The notes beneath the pieces were generated by a model. The model saw only the letters and a program-made list of their open reading frames with translations, was not told the origin of the DNA and made no database searches. Source: Citrus sinensis (lineage: Eukaryota > Streptophyta > Magnoliopsida > Sapindales > Rutaceae). From it: a stretch of DNA of 64,000 nt. The stretch is from the NCBI RefSeq assembly GCF_022201045.2, contig NC_068564.1:29541001-29605000 (forward strand). Direction: 5' to 3'. Both the position numbers and the translations under genes were made by a program. This document shows, in pieces, positions 11,951 to 24,364 of the stretch. The first letter of the stretch is position 1; the number at the start of each line of letters is the position of its first letter.

Positions 11951-13002
11951 ATTGTATATTGAACATTATAGATTGAAGTACACTTCTATATATTTATTTA
12001 TTAATTATTGGTGACACCACATGAATATTCCTAAAATTTAGATGATAATATGCACTAAAGGTTAATTATTTTCTAACAGGTAGAAAAGTTCACAAAAAAG
12101 ATAAGAAAATTTACTTTAAATTAAAAACTTGTCTTTAGTATTTTGGTTAGAGTCTTATTTATTTGCTTAAACTTTTATAGGTTCTCTGGTACGTTATCTG
12201 GCGTTGCATGCATTTCCTTCTTACATATGAATTTTATTAAAATTATTTTAATAAATCTTCAAAATACTCATGAAAGTTTTGCCTTGTTGCATGCATATTC
12301 CACAACTATATATCATAATTTCGCATGGTATCTATTAAATTCATAATTGATTTCTTGACACAATTGCCAACTTTTAGCTAAAAAAAAAAATTCTCTACCA
12401 ATTGCGCGTCTGAATTTTGCACGTCAAACCCAATGGTATTGAGGGAAAAAAATTAAAAATAAAAAATAAAAAAGCAAAAGGAGGTCTGGATTACTAAGAG
12501 CATAAGCTTGTCAATAATCATTTCATAGGGATTCTTTAACTCGAAATATTTTTTTTTTCTATATCCGAATAGTCTTAACAAACACAAGAGATAAACATAA
12601 ATTTTATTTGAAAAAACTTGATCGTTGATTCATTGCGGAGGCAATATATAAATCAAACTGAAGCACTAAATCATGTTCTTTGGATTTGGCAGTAAAGCAA
12701 ATGATGGAGTCTGGTCTAGTCAAGTGTTGAGTGGTCAGTTCTTGTCGATTACAACATTACAGCAATAGTGTTTTGGACTAGCTAGCCTGCACGCCATGAT
12801 CATCAATAGCCAGCTACTAAATTACACAGTAGGTTAACAAGGCGGGGCATGCATGTATGTATATGCTGCAGCCGTTCAATTTTATAATTGTTTCACATCA
12901 CTGCTTCTCATCTACAACTCAATAATATTGCAAAAAGCTGGCTAGTCTATTTCGTGTAGACGGAGACTCTTTGGTCATATACATGTGGCATCTTGCAACC
13001 CC
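11951..13002. other. Intergenic AT-rich DNA
   Basis: No gene, RNA or clear repeat supported. The 12143-12346 open frame lacks any domain. Confidence 0.55.
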
Positions 13003-13893
13003 GCTGCCACTCAATTTTTTTTTTTTTGAATTAAGTTACTGATATTATATCAGATATTACAATTAATATTTACAATTATATTGATATTACATCAGATATT
13101 ACAATTAATATTTACAATCATATTATATAACAGGGACCACCATTATACATTGACACACTTAATATTTAGGGTTAATTTTGTCCTGCCCCCAACTGTTTCA
13201 ACATTTTTTGGCACACACCCATATGTTTCGAAAATACTCACTCCACACCCAATTCCGTTAATTTGACCGTTATGTTTAACGGAGCTATTTGAAATTTAAG
13301 TAAATGTCCAAAATACCCCTTATCTTGAATTAGAGAAAAATAAAATGAGATAAAATATTAATTTAATAATTAATGTTTACATTAAAAAAATTTATTTAAA
13401 GGTAATTAATAATAATTTCATCAATTAAATTATCAAATAAATTTAATTTATCATCATTAAATAATATTTAGGATATGAATTTCCAAATTTGCCCTTTGAC
13501 CGTTAGAATAAACGGTCAAATTAACGGAATTGGGTGTGGAGTGAGTATTTTCGAAACATATGGGTGTGTGGTGAAATATGTTGAAACAGTTGGGTGCAGG
13601 ACAAAATTATCCCTAATATTTATATTCATATTATATAACTAGGACCACCATTATACATTGACACATTGAAACACTTGCCCATATATTTTAAACCCTCTCT
13701 AATATTCGAAGGATGACTACTCCACTCACATTTCGTAAGGAAGAGACTGTCTGCACTAAATTATGTTGATAATTGAGGGAGTACTGAAATTAACCCTCAT
13801 AAAGCTCTTATGGAGGCCCGAACCATTGCACTCAACATTGTAAGTGCGAGACTTCTCCCATTGGACCAAAGACCTATTTGTGCTGCCACTCAA
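13003..13893 (-). mobile_element. tRNA-derived SINE, interrupted by a Mutator-type MITE
   Basis: Direct repeats gctgccactcaa flank the element exactly at 13003-13014 and 13882-13893. On the minus strand it starts with a tRNA-like head (A box ggtccaatgg; B box ggttcgggcc near 13816-13825) and ends in a poly-A tail (poly-T at 13015-13027). Removing the 445-base MITE at 13169-13613 and its extra 9-base duplication leaves about 413 bases. The 3' half has a roughly 41-base direct duplication near 13041-13122. Body motifs resembling gcagacagtctcttcc are shared with the SINEs at 16.1 and 46.6 kb. Confidence 0.85.
13169..13613. mobile_element. Mutator-like MITE, 445 bases, long terminal inverted repeats
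   Basis: Terminal inverted repeats of about 105 bases (13169-13273 and 13509-13613) begin gggttaattttgtcctg and gggataattttgtcctg and run to the same aattccgttaatttgaccg motif. An exact 9-base target duplication, taatattta, lies at 13160-13168 and 13614-13622. Nine-base duplications and TIRs above 100 bases are diagnostic of Mutator-like elements. The AT-rich core has no coding capacity, so the element is non-autonomous. Confidence 0.9.
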
Positions 13894-13906
13894 CTTTAGT
13901 AGACCA

Positions 13907-13912
13907 CATACA

Positions 13913-13948
<36 letters not shown>

Positions 13949-13957
13949 TATATATCT
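13907..13957. repeat. (CATA)n plus (TA)n microsatellite
   Basis: About nine tandem cata units followed by a TA run. It accounts for the repetitive Tyr-Val-Cys-Met reading on the minus strand. Confidence 0.95.
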
Positions 13958-14580
13958 GCACCCAACTTTTTCCAGTGTAAGTGTCTGCCTAACGTATTTT
14001 AGGCGTCCTTTTATATCGGCCGTCAGTAGTTACATCTAATAATTAATACAAGTAATATACAATTTGTATGAGATAGATTATTTAATTTACAAGACGACAT
14101 TTCATTGTCATGTAGAGTTGGTCACTTGTGCATGAGTTTCAAACTAATATGAAAATAAATTTAAAAAAAAATAATTTGTACTTTTTTTGAAAGAGTAAAT
14201 TTTGATTATCATTATCTCACCTATCTGCGTGTAAATCATTTTTGACTCTATATTATTGGCTTGCAAGAAATGCAGAATTAATTTCTCCATATATTGACTT
14301 GTCAAATAATGACTATATTTCATTATATTATCAGCGCATACATGATTTTTGACTCTTTATCTTTCTATTATTAGCATTAAAATATTGACTATATACATCT
14401 TTATACGTTCATATGTAAAATATTTTAATAATACATAGCTTTAATTAGGTAGAATCCATTTATTTTTATTTTTTTTACTATTGTTGTTCATAGTTGAATT
14501 TCACAAATTTAGCATGCTAATAAATTATGAATTTATGTAGTTGGTGGTTCTTATATCAAGCATTGGATAAAGACGGATAC
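13958..14580. other. Promoter-side spacer of the O-methyltransferase gene
   Basis: AT-rich DNA with no other gene. It should hold the upstream regulatory region of the methyltransferase. I recognise no specific regulatory element apart from the TATA box. Confidence 0.5.
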
Positions 14581-14582
14581 TC

Positions 14583-14595
14583 TATATATATATAC
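14583..14595 (+). promoter_or_regulatory. TATA box of the O-methyltransferase gene
   Basis: A tatatatatata run lies about 65-75 bases before the ATG at 14657, at the expected distance for a short leader. Confidence 0.6.
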
Positions 14596-14656
14596 AAAGG
14601 GGACTTGAATGATAAGGGTTTCAGGGTACGCAGCAAAGTTTTGGATGTAAGGTAAA

Positions 14657-15842
14657 ATGGATTTAACGAAAGGGAAGAATAATGATAATATTAGTGATGA
14701 GCTTCTTCAATCTCAAGCCCATGTTTGGAATAACATTTTTAGCTTCGTAAACTCCATGTCTCTCAAATGTGCAATTCAATTAGGCATACCAGACATCATC
14801 CACAACCATGCAAAACCCATGACCCTTAATCAGCTTCTTACGGCACTGCAAATTCATCCAACAAAAACCCAATGTGTCTACCGCCTCATGCGCATTTTAG
14901 TTCACTCTGGCTTCTTTGCGCTACAAAAAACAAGCGAAAATGAACAAGAAGAAGGCTACATTCTCACCAGTGCTTCTAAGCTTCTCCTTAAAGATCACCC
15001 TTTGAGCTTAGCACCTTTCCTACTAGCCATGTTGGATCCCATTTTGACAAAACCATGGCACCAAGTCAGCACGTGGATTCAAAACGACGACGACGATGAT
15101 GCTGCTACTACATTCGCCTTGCCCCATGGGATGAACTTTTGGGACTATGCTGTCCGCGAAACAAGGCTTAACCATTTTTTCAATGAAGGCATGGCCAGTG
15201 ATACTCGATTAACATCAAGCGCGTTGATTCATAAGTGTAAAGACGTGTTTGAGGGGTTGAACACGTTGGTTGATGTTGGAGGCGGCACCGGAACTCTGGC
15301 CAGCGCCATAGCCAAAAAGTTTCCCCACATAGAGTGCACTGTGTTTGATCAGCCGCATGTGGTTGCTGATCTAAAAAGCAATGGAAATCTGAAATATGTT
15401 GGAGGCAACATGTTCGAGGCAATTCCCCCTGCAGATGCTGTCCTGATAAAGGTAATAAGCTTTGTTTTTTTTTTTAGTGGACTACAATATCTTGTAATAT
15501 TCTTGATTAACTAATTCTGGTGTTGGCGGTGACAAACAGTGTGTACTACACAATTGGAATGATGAAGAATGTGTTAAGATTCTAAAGAATTGTAAGAAAG
15601 CGATTGCAATCAATGGGAAGGCAGGGAAAGTAATCATAATAGACATTAAGATGGAGAGTGAAAAGGCAGATTACAAGACTACAGAAACACAACTCTTTAT
15701 GGACATGTTGATGATGGTCTTGGTCAAAGGAGAAGAGCGAAATGAGAAAGAATGGGCTAAACTTTTTTTCGAGGCTGGTTTTAGTGACTACAAGATCACC
15801 GACGTATTAGGCGTTAGATCTCTCATTGAGGTTTATCCTTAA
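14657..15842 (+). CDS. Class I plant O-methyltransferase (COMT/flavonoid-OMT type)
   Basis: Two exons, 14657-15451 and 15540-15842, with an 88-base phase-0 intron, giving 365 residues. The N-terminal half is the plant dimerisation domain (about 30-85). The SAM-binding motif VDVGGGTGTLASAI is at 205-218, and the catalytic base is His269 in LHNWNDEE, formed across the splice junction region. IIIDIKME follows, with an acidic residue at about 300, then Glu near 330 in KGEERNEKEW. The family transfers methyl from SAM to phenolic hydroxyls. The closest named relatives are resveratrol/xanthohumol/isoflavone O-methyltransferases rather than lignin COMT (my judgement from the VIIIDIK motif). A run of five Asp lies at about 144-148. 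The exact substrate cannot be told from sequence. Confidence 0.95.
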
Positions 15843-16097
15843 TAACTTCTTCATAGTTCGAACAGATCATATTACATGTTAAATGCAATAACATCCTCGC
15901 CCATGGAATGGAAAACTGCATTACCATCGTAATAGTAATAAATGAAAAATAAAAAGCTCTCAATAGCATCGTTTACAAATTGTTTAATAAGAGTGGAATC
16001 CAACTTTTTAATTTGTACGACACTTTGCTTTGTGTTTTTGCAATATTTAAGAAGTGCTATGTGTCGTCAGCTATTTAGTTCGCACTCTTTAATTAAA

Positions 16098-16869
16098 GTT
16101 TACATCTCTTATTTTTATTGTTATTTTTTTATTACATGAGACGATTGCTCAAGAGTACAACTCATATTATATGATATTAACTGATATTTATAAATCATAC
16201 TATTAATTAAATTAGTTTACATCAATTTTTATAAAGTACCTCTTAATTTTTTTTTTTTGTTTGGATTACATGAAACGATTGCTCAAGAGTACAAGTCATA
16301 TTATATGAGATTACAACTGATATTTATAAACAAGACTATTACTATCATTAGTTTATATAAATTCTTATAAAGCGCCGCCTAAATTATATTATATGATATT
16401 AACTGATATTTACAAATCATATTATTAATTGAATTAGTTTACAACAATTTTTATAAAGTACCTCTTAAATTTTTTTTTGTTTTGTTTGGATTACATGAAG
16501 CGATTGCTCAAGAGTACAAATCATATTATATGAGATTACAACTGATATTTATAAACAAGACTATTACTATCATTAGTTTATATAAATTCTTATAAAGCGC
16601 CGCCTAAATTTTTAGCCTATTTAATATTCAGCACCTCTTAAATTTTTTTTTTTTTTGAGTTACATGAGACAATTGTTCTTGCTCAAGAGTAAATTCTTAT
16701 AAAGCACCGCCACTCATATTTCGAAAGGGAGAAGATTGTCTTCAGACAAATTGATAAAGGAAATTAAATCCCCACAATGCATTGTGGGGACTCAAACCCA
16801 TGACCTCACAATTATGAGGTTTGGGTTCTAACCACTAGGTTCAAGTCTAGTGGTTGTTTACATCTCTTA
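16098..16869 (-). mobile_element. tRNA-derived SINE with concatenated poly-T-bounded tails
   Basis: Exact 14-base direct repeats gtttacatctctta (16098-16111 and 16856-16869) bound a 744-base insertion. On the minus strand the head has an A box like tagtggttagaa and a B box ggtttgagtcc. The plus strand shows the tail segment at least three times, each beginning with a T run and then attacatga.acgattgctcaagagtac (near 16130, 16250 and 16475), and a fourth degenerate one near 16650. Two full tandem units of 225 bases occupy about 16158-16607. Confidence 0.85.
16158..16607. repeat. 225-base tandem duplication inside the SINE tail
   Basis: The segment starting ggattacatgaa at 16263 recurs at 16488 (ggattacatgaag), exactly 225 bases later, and the blocks beginning tatgatattaactgatattta recur with the same offset. 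The copies differ at a few positions only. Confidence 0.9.
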
Positions 16870-17306
16870 ATTAAACAGTTACGTTAAGGGTAAATTTTAG
16901 ATTTTCTCTTGTGAATTGACTATTTTCAAAACACTTCTTATTTTTTTAAATCTCAAGTTATCTCATTTTTGTTCAAAGTATAGGAGAAAATTAAGATGGA
17001 TGATTTTTTTTTTAATCTTTTTAACAAAAATAGGGGTAAATTGAGATTTTCAAAAATAAAATGATAATGAAGTAATCTAAAATTAATCTTTATGTTGATT
17101 GCAACAGCTAATCCTTTAACTCTGATGCTATAAATGGTCCTTGTAATATTTTTATGGTTGAAGTGTTGAATTAATTTTCACTTGATTGTTAACCAATTCT
17201 TTAGTTAAAATTAAGCTGAATAGACATAGTAGATAAATATTGCAACAAAAGTGATGGAAAGAAAGAAAAATCAATTGAAAAAGATTTATTATCCTTTGAT
17301 TACTTG

Positions 17307-17369
<63 letters not shown>

Positions 17370-18649
17370 TTGTCAGCAATTCACTATAATAATATTTTAA
17401 ATTAAATACTCGTTTAATCCCTATATTAAAAAAAAAACCCTTAAGACACCCCTATTATAGAATATGTAACACTTACATTTGCTTTTTCTTTCTTTTTATA
17501 ACACCCTTGCAACAATATTTTTGAGAATATAAATGAAAAGAAAAAAAATATTAATTTATCAAATTAGATTTAAAAACAACACAAAGTTTTTGTTTTACTT
17601 TTAGGATTAATTTCATACAATAGATTTTTATACAATAATTATTAGTAAGATCATAGCGAAGATATATATTAAACGTTGCCTTAAGTTTGTTGCTATTAAT
17701 TTATTTATAAATAATCATTAGCAATATTGTGCGTGGATAAAAAAATTACTAGTTCTTTTTACACTGATATTTATTGGTTAATTTGCTAATAATTAATGTC
17801 AATAGTATTGTTGTAAGGGTATATTATTAATTTATTATTATAAAAACAAATAAAAAGTAAGGGTAATAATGCAACATACTTAGTTGCAAAGGTGCTTTGA
17901 GATATTTTTAAAATATATAAATAAAACGAGTACTTAAAATCTAAAATAGGGACCAAAAGAGTATTCACAATTATCATCCCTTTTAGCTACATACTAACTA
18001 CCTAGAAGCCGGTCCATACTCAGCATTATTTGAGTGAGGGGTCTTGTTAAGTTACATTAGCTGTAACTATTACATCAACTGATAATCAATTTTTTTTTTT
18101 TTTATGACTCAATTGTTGTTTGTCAAACAACCAGGAGATTATTAAGAACTATTTTTGGATTAACCGTAAGTTACATTATATATGTATAATGACTTGGCGG
18201 CTACTTTGAGTGTTGGATTAAATTGTTTTTATGAAAAAAGGAAGGGGTATGTATGTAATAATTCCTATATTCATGTATTTAGTTATTTTTTAATAAACAA
18301 GAAACACTTTTCTGAATCACTATGTTTATGTGCACTGAAATCCATACAACACGTATAAAGAATTAAAAAATATATATTAAAAATGACTCCTGCGTAACAA
18401 AATAAAGTAAAACAAAATTTAAAAAAACAAAGAGACGGTGCTTATTTGGAAATAAAAGGGGTGCGGAGAGAATCGATCCAGAATAAATGGCCTAATTGGA
18501 TTTTCATTTAAAAAATTCAAATGGGAAAGCATTGGGCGTGTTTGTGTGGATGGGCCGGTACCGTATATATCTCATATCATCATCTGCCAAGTTCGAAGTT
18601 CCAGCAGTATAGGTGAGTAGTTCAAGTTTAATAGCACGTTGCATGTATA

Positions 18650-18681
<32 letters not shown>

Positions 18682-18990
18682 TGGTCAATAGATTCCTTAC
18701 TCGACGTTGTCCCACACGTAAAATGAAACTCACGCCGGATTGCCTACGTGAATTAGCCGATGGAACGCAACCATCAGTAAAACACCAGGAAGTTGCTCGG
18801 CTCCTACCTTCGAAACGTAAATCTTAATGTAAAAAAAAAAAAAAAAAAAACAAAACTCCGAGAGAGCGCGTATCACTCTACATAATAAATACAATAAACT
18901 TCTAATTTCAATTTCAATCCTAAAAAACTATTTAATTTCTTCCGTCATATCTACTTGCAACAGCCTTACCAGCTACCGGCAGCCTCTCTT
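16870..18990. other. Intergenic AT-rich DNA with microsatellites
   Basis: Holds the (CT)27 repeat, a (TAA)n run near 18652-18678 and a poly-A run near 18832-18850. No gene recognised. Confidence 0.6.
17312..17365. repeat. (CT)27 microsatellite
   Basis: An uninterrupted 54-base CT run. The minus-strand reading of Arg-Glu repeats is a by-product. Confidence 0.98.
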
Positions 18991-19048
18991 CTGTGGTCGG
19001 CAGGGCACTCTCGTTGCTTTGACTGGTTAATAAATAAAAAGGTAAAAT

Positions 19049-19264
19049 ATGGCAAGAGACAAAAGCATAGACAAGCCCCTTAAGCCACGTCCACAGCGGC
19101 GGCAAGAAAGAAGGAGAAACGGTGACCGCGGTCGTCGCGACGTTGGCCGCCCGAATGACGAACCTATCCTCCGTCTTTGTTTGATCATACTTGTTCTCTT
19201 CCTTTTAGCTTTGGTCGTGATCTGTTTTGTCCATTATTTTTTGGGACCTGATTTTCACTTTTGA
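19049..19264 (+). CDS. Small single-pass membrane protein, unknown function
   Basis: A 71-residue open frame starts with a good plant context (aaaatATGGCA). The first 40 residues are highly basic and hydrophilic (Arg/Lys/Asp-rich, about 12 Arg). They are followed by one hydrophobic span at about 42-65 (LRLCLIILVLFLLALVVICF) and a short GPDFHF end. Positive charges before the span predict a cytosolic N terminus. GC-richer codons than the surrounding AT-rich DNA support real coding. I do not recognise a family. An unspliced short gene of this type is often missed by annotation. Confidence 0.55.
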   Translation: MARDKSIDKPLKPRPQRRQERRRNGDRGRRDVGRPNDEPILRLCLIILVLFLLALVVICFVHYFLGPDFHF

Positions 19265-20490
19265 AGTGAAGTTCGTGAATGATAATTGTAATTACTATTA
19301 TTATTATTATATAGGACGTGCCCATGACTCCGCCGATTGAGTTCCCTCGTGTCAGCTCCTTACTTTCTTTCGGATAGGTTTTAGAAGATGTAAAGAGATT
19401 CAGAATTGTTATCTTTTTCATTTGTATCTAAGTACCATATAGAGAGATTGGTAATTTCTATCTTCGGTTCTATTATCGTTTTCAGTTCATATATTAATTG
19501 GGTTTGAATTTTCAAGAGACATGAAACTCGGACCATCTCTACCGTGAACAACAATATTATTGGTCAATTATTATTGTTCTTTTTGCGGATGAATGGACTG
19601 TACTTGCTAACCAAAGAATGAGTCTTTTGCCTTTGAATTTTGAGGTTGAATTCCTTCTAAAGAGAAGAGACTTTTGAAATCAATGGTCTACTGCTCCCCA
19701 CTTTCGGTGTTTACGTTAATGGGTATCTACCAAATTAGGCGAAGCTATCCTTGCCATATATAAAATTATGGTGGTTTAATCGAGGGATGGAACCACGGAA
19801 ATATTCGAACCCCACAATTTTATTTATTCGACTCGTCTTCTGAGTTCGAGTACAGGGCCCACACAATTGTTTTTGCGTCCTGGGCTTCATTGGAGAAGCC
19901 CATTGGCAAATTGGGTTTGACCCAAAAAGCAGAAGCCGCTATCTGATTACGTAAGTAAAATTGTATATAATTACTAGCACACCGGTCAGAATTTAGTCTC
20001 GAGCATAGGGAAGCCGAACACGATTACCTAACTAAATAATATCTGGCGTCTAATTAGAAATCCTAAATATATTCATTCGTACATTATTTGGATTTCGGAG
20101 AGTGGAGAAGCGAGGAAGAGGGAGAGAGTCTTTGGCAGCTTCTATTTTTTACCCATTTGGTACGGGCAAATTTACAAATAACTTATGGTGATACAGAGTA
20201 ATCATCGGTTCACCATCCATGAATATATTAATCATAATTAATTTTTTTCTTAAATTAATTAATTTATTCCCATGTAATTATTAATCATTTTTGTCGACCA
20301 TACTGACATTCTCTTTTAATTTATTTTGTAAAAATTTGCATCATAATTTGAGAATCATTAAACTAATACGTAAATATCACACCAGGCTTAAAAAAAAAAA
20401 AAAAAAAAAGGCTGATATAATATAAATTAAATTTTAGAATTTTCATAATTTCATATTAAAACTGCTGAATAAAAACAAAACGAAGGCTAT
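19265..20490. other. Spacer between small membrane protein gene and RBX1
   Basis: No further gene supported. A poly-A run near 20390-20409 and general AT-rich sequence. Confidence 0.5.
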
Positions 20491-20497
20491 AAGTGTT

Positions 20498-20532
20498 TAT
20501 AAAAGCCCAAAGCCCAAAGCCCAAAGCCCAAA
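20498..20532 (+). promoter_or_regulatory. RBX1 core promoter: TATA plus four GCCCAAA heptamers
   Basis: TATAAAA at 20498-20504 is followed without gap by four perfect GCCCAAA units (20505-20532). On the other strand these are TTTGGGC, close to the TGGGCY site II element bound by TCP factors in plant housekeeping promoters. The RBX1 ATG is 136 bases further on. The regulatory role is inferred from the motif. Confidence 0.5.
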
Positions 20533-20667
20533 GTAGTGAATGTGATAGTGTTAATTCAACACACAGTTGCAAAAATTGGGAATCATTCGTTTGTTTTGCC
20601 ATCTTTTCTTTCTGTAGAGACCTAAACAAGCGTTCGTTGTTGGGTTTCCACAAGAATCGAGAAAAAA

Positions 20668-22538
<1,871 letters not shown>

Positions 22539-24282
22539 AGCCTTTGAGCCAGTTGAGTTTTGGATTCTGTCTGCTATGTATTGCAGATTTCAAGTAGATA
22601 TTATGGAAGACCCTGGACTTTCTGTCAATTCTATTTGATGCTCTTTGTTATCTAAAATTCAGTTGGTTATGACTTGGATTCTAAATCCTATATATGTTTG
22701 TGAAAATTAAGCCATAATTTCTGTTTAACTGAGCCCACTTTTTCTTGGCAAGTTTCTTTTTCCTTTTTTATTTTTTATTATGCCATGCTGGGTTTGTGGT
22801 ATTCTTCCTATACGTCTTTTTATTTACTTTAAAATTGGGCAATGGGTTGTTCGCATGCATTATTAAATCAATTTGTGCGTGCTGATTTGTTCCAACTGCT
22901 TTCTGATTAGTCATGGTTTTGGGTTTAACTCAGGCATAACAGAAACTAGCTGTATACGTACAGGTGAAAATAGAACAATCGCCCTTGTGTGTTATAATGC
23001 CAATCATTTTTGGCACTCACGCAAATAATTGTAGTAGAATAAACAACACATAAGCACTTAATTTTTCTTGATCTCTTTACATGGTAATTAGATATCAAGA
23101 GCAAAGACCATAAAAGTTGGTGTACAGCAAGCTGTACCTCTTTTGATTTCTTTGCAAGCTTGTAGACTGGAAGATGTTTTGGCCTCGGAGTCGCACATTA
23201 GTTGGTTTCTTGAGGCGGAGTAGCTTGATTTACGTAATATTTTTAGAAGTTAAAAATTTGTTTTAGGATAAAAAAATTAATTGAAAGGCATATAATCTAG
23301 TTTTAGGATAAAAACTTACTTGATTAAACACAAAAAAAATAAATAAATAAATAAAATCAGAACAAAACAAAACCACCACCACCGCAAACAACAACACACA
23401 CTTGTTAGTGGGGTCAAGACGTCGTCCAAATTCTCTTCTTGTCATCTCACTCTATCAGACCGCCATTAAACTTATGTTTGGCTAATACTGAAAATGCATG
23501 CTTTCACTTCTGCAACCTACGTGCAATCCTTCGGCAATCAGCATGTCTTCTACCTACTTCCCCTTTAGGAACCGGAAATTGTTCCTTTCCCAAAATTTAT
23601 TTGTGTTCAAGGATTTGGCCTTCAATTTTCTTCTCCTAACATTGAGTTCTGATTACCTTACCAATACTGACCATGTGATTATGGGGTATCTCAATCTAAT
23701 TAACTCAAGTAAACTAACAATTCGTAGAATTCTAAGTCGAATGTGAATAGTTCTCTAATTAAATCGTCAATAGGTGCCGTGCCTTTGATGTGTCATCAGT
23801 GAAGTTTAAGGCGAATCCCATCTATAATCTTCATAAGACCTCGAACGAAACGGCGAAAAGACATGCAGAAATGCCACCCGTAGCCAAGAATTGATCAATT
23901 GCTACCAATTCATAGAGAAAGGGTATCTTCTATAATTACAGCATGAACCTACCAACCAACGTGTTCAGAAGCAAAATAAATGTCATCACTGAAATTTTGG
24001 CGATTGATCATATAACTCGGTACTGGGTACACTATTCAATTTTGTCTTCATAGTCATCAGTAATTAGGTCGGTCATGAATGGCATCTTTAAGCTAAGCGG
24101 AGGCACCACCTTTTGCTCCATTCAAGTTGAAGTCACAAAATTGTTTATAGACTCTCCGAAGTTCAAGTGAGAATGAGAGGGGGAGTCGCAACTAGCAAGT
24201 TTTCGAAAGATGGCGTGTCGTCATGGGTGTACTCCGCACGACGACATGTCGTCTGGCATGTGAGATATTTGAAAACGTTAAT
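22539..24282. other. Intergenic DNA with possible decayed coding sequence
   Basis: RBX1 3' UTR, then spacer. On the minus strand between about 23440 and 23760 a translation interrupted by three or more stops still looks protein-like (for example LNTNKFWERNNFRFLKGK). I do not recognise the family. No intact gene is seen. Confidence 0.4.
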
Positions 24283-24364
24283 CGTCGCCTGAGAGATTCG
24301 AACTCTCGCGGGGAAACCCCATGTACTTAGCAGGCACACGCCTTAACCACTCGGCCAAAGCGAC
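24283..24364 (-). tRNA. tRNA-Ser (anticodon GCT)
   Basis: On the minus strand an 82-base cloverleaf: acceptor GTCGCTT pairs with AGGCGAC, discriminator G73 as expected for serine, D arm with GGCCGAGTGGTTAAGGC, and anticodon arm TGTGC-CTGCTAA-GTACA with anticodon GCT at 24329-24331. A long variable stem GGGGTTTCCCC marks a class II tRNA, and the T arm is GAGAGTTCGAATCTCTC. Both Pol III boxes are intact, and a TTTT terminator follows on the minus strand at about 24272-24275. No intron. It decodes AGC/AGU serine codons. Confidence 0.97.

Noticed and set aside
13795-13893. Possible true tRNA gene
   Set aside because: The tRNA-like head lacks a full cloverleaf, and the target duplication plus poly-A tail show it is a SINE.
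16158-16607. CRISPR-like or satellite array
   Set aside because: Only two long tandem units with no spacers, inside a retroelement of a plant genome.
17152-17379. Arg-Glu repeat protein on the minus strand
   Set aside because: It is translation of the (CT)27 microsatellite.
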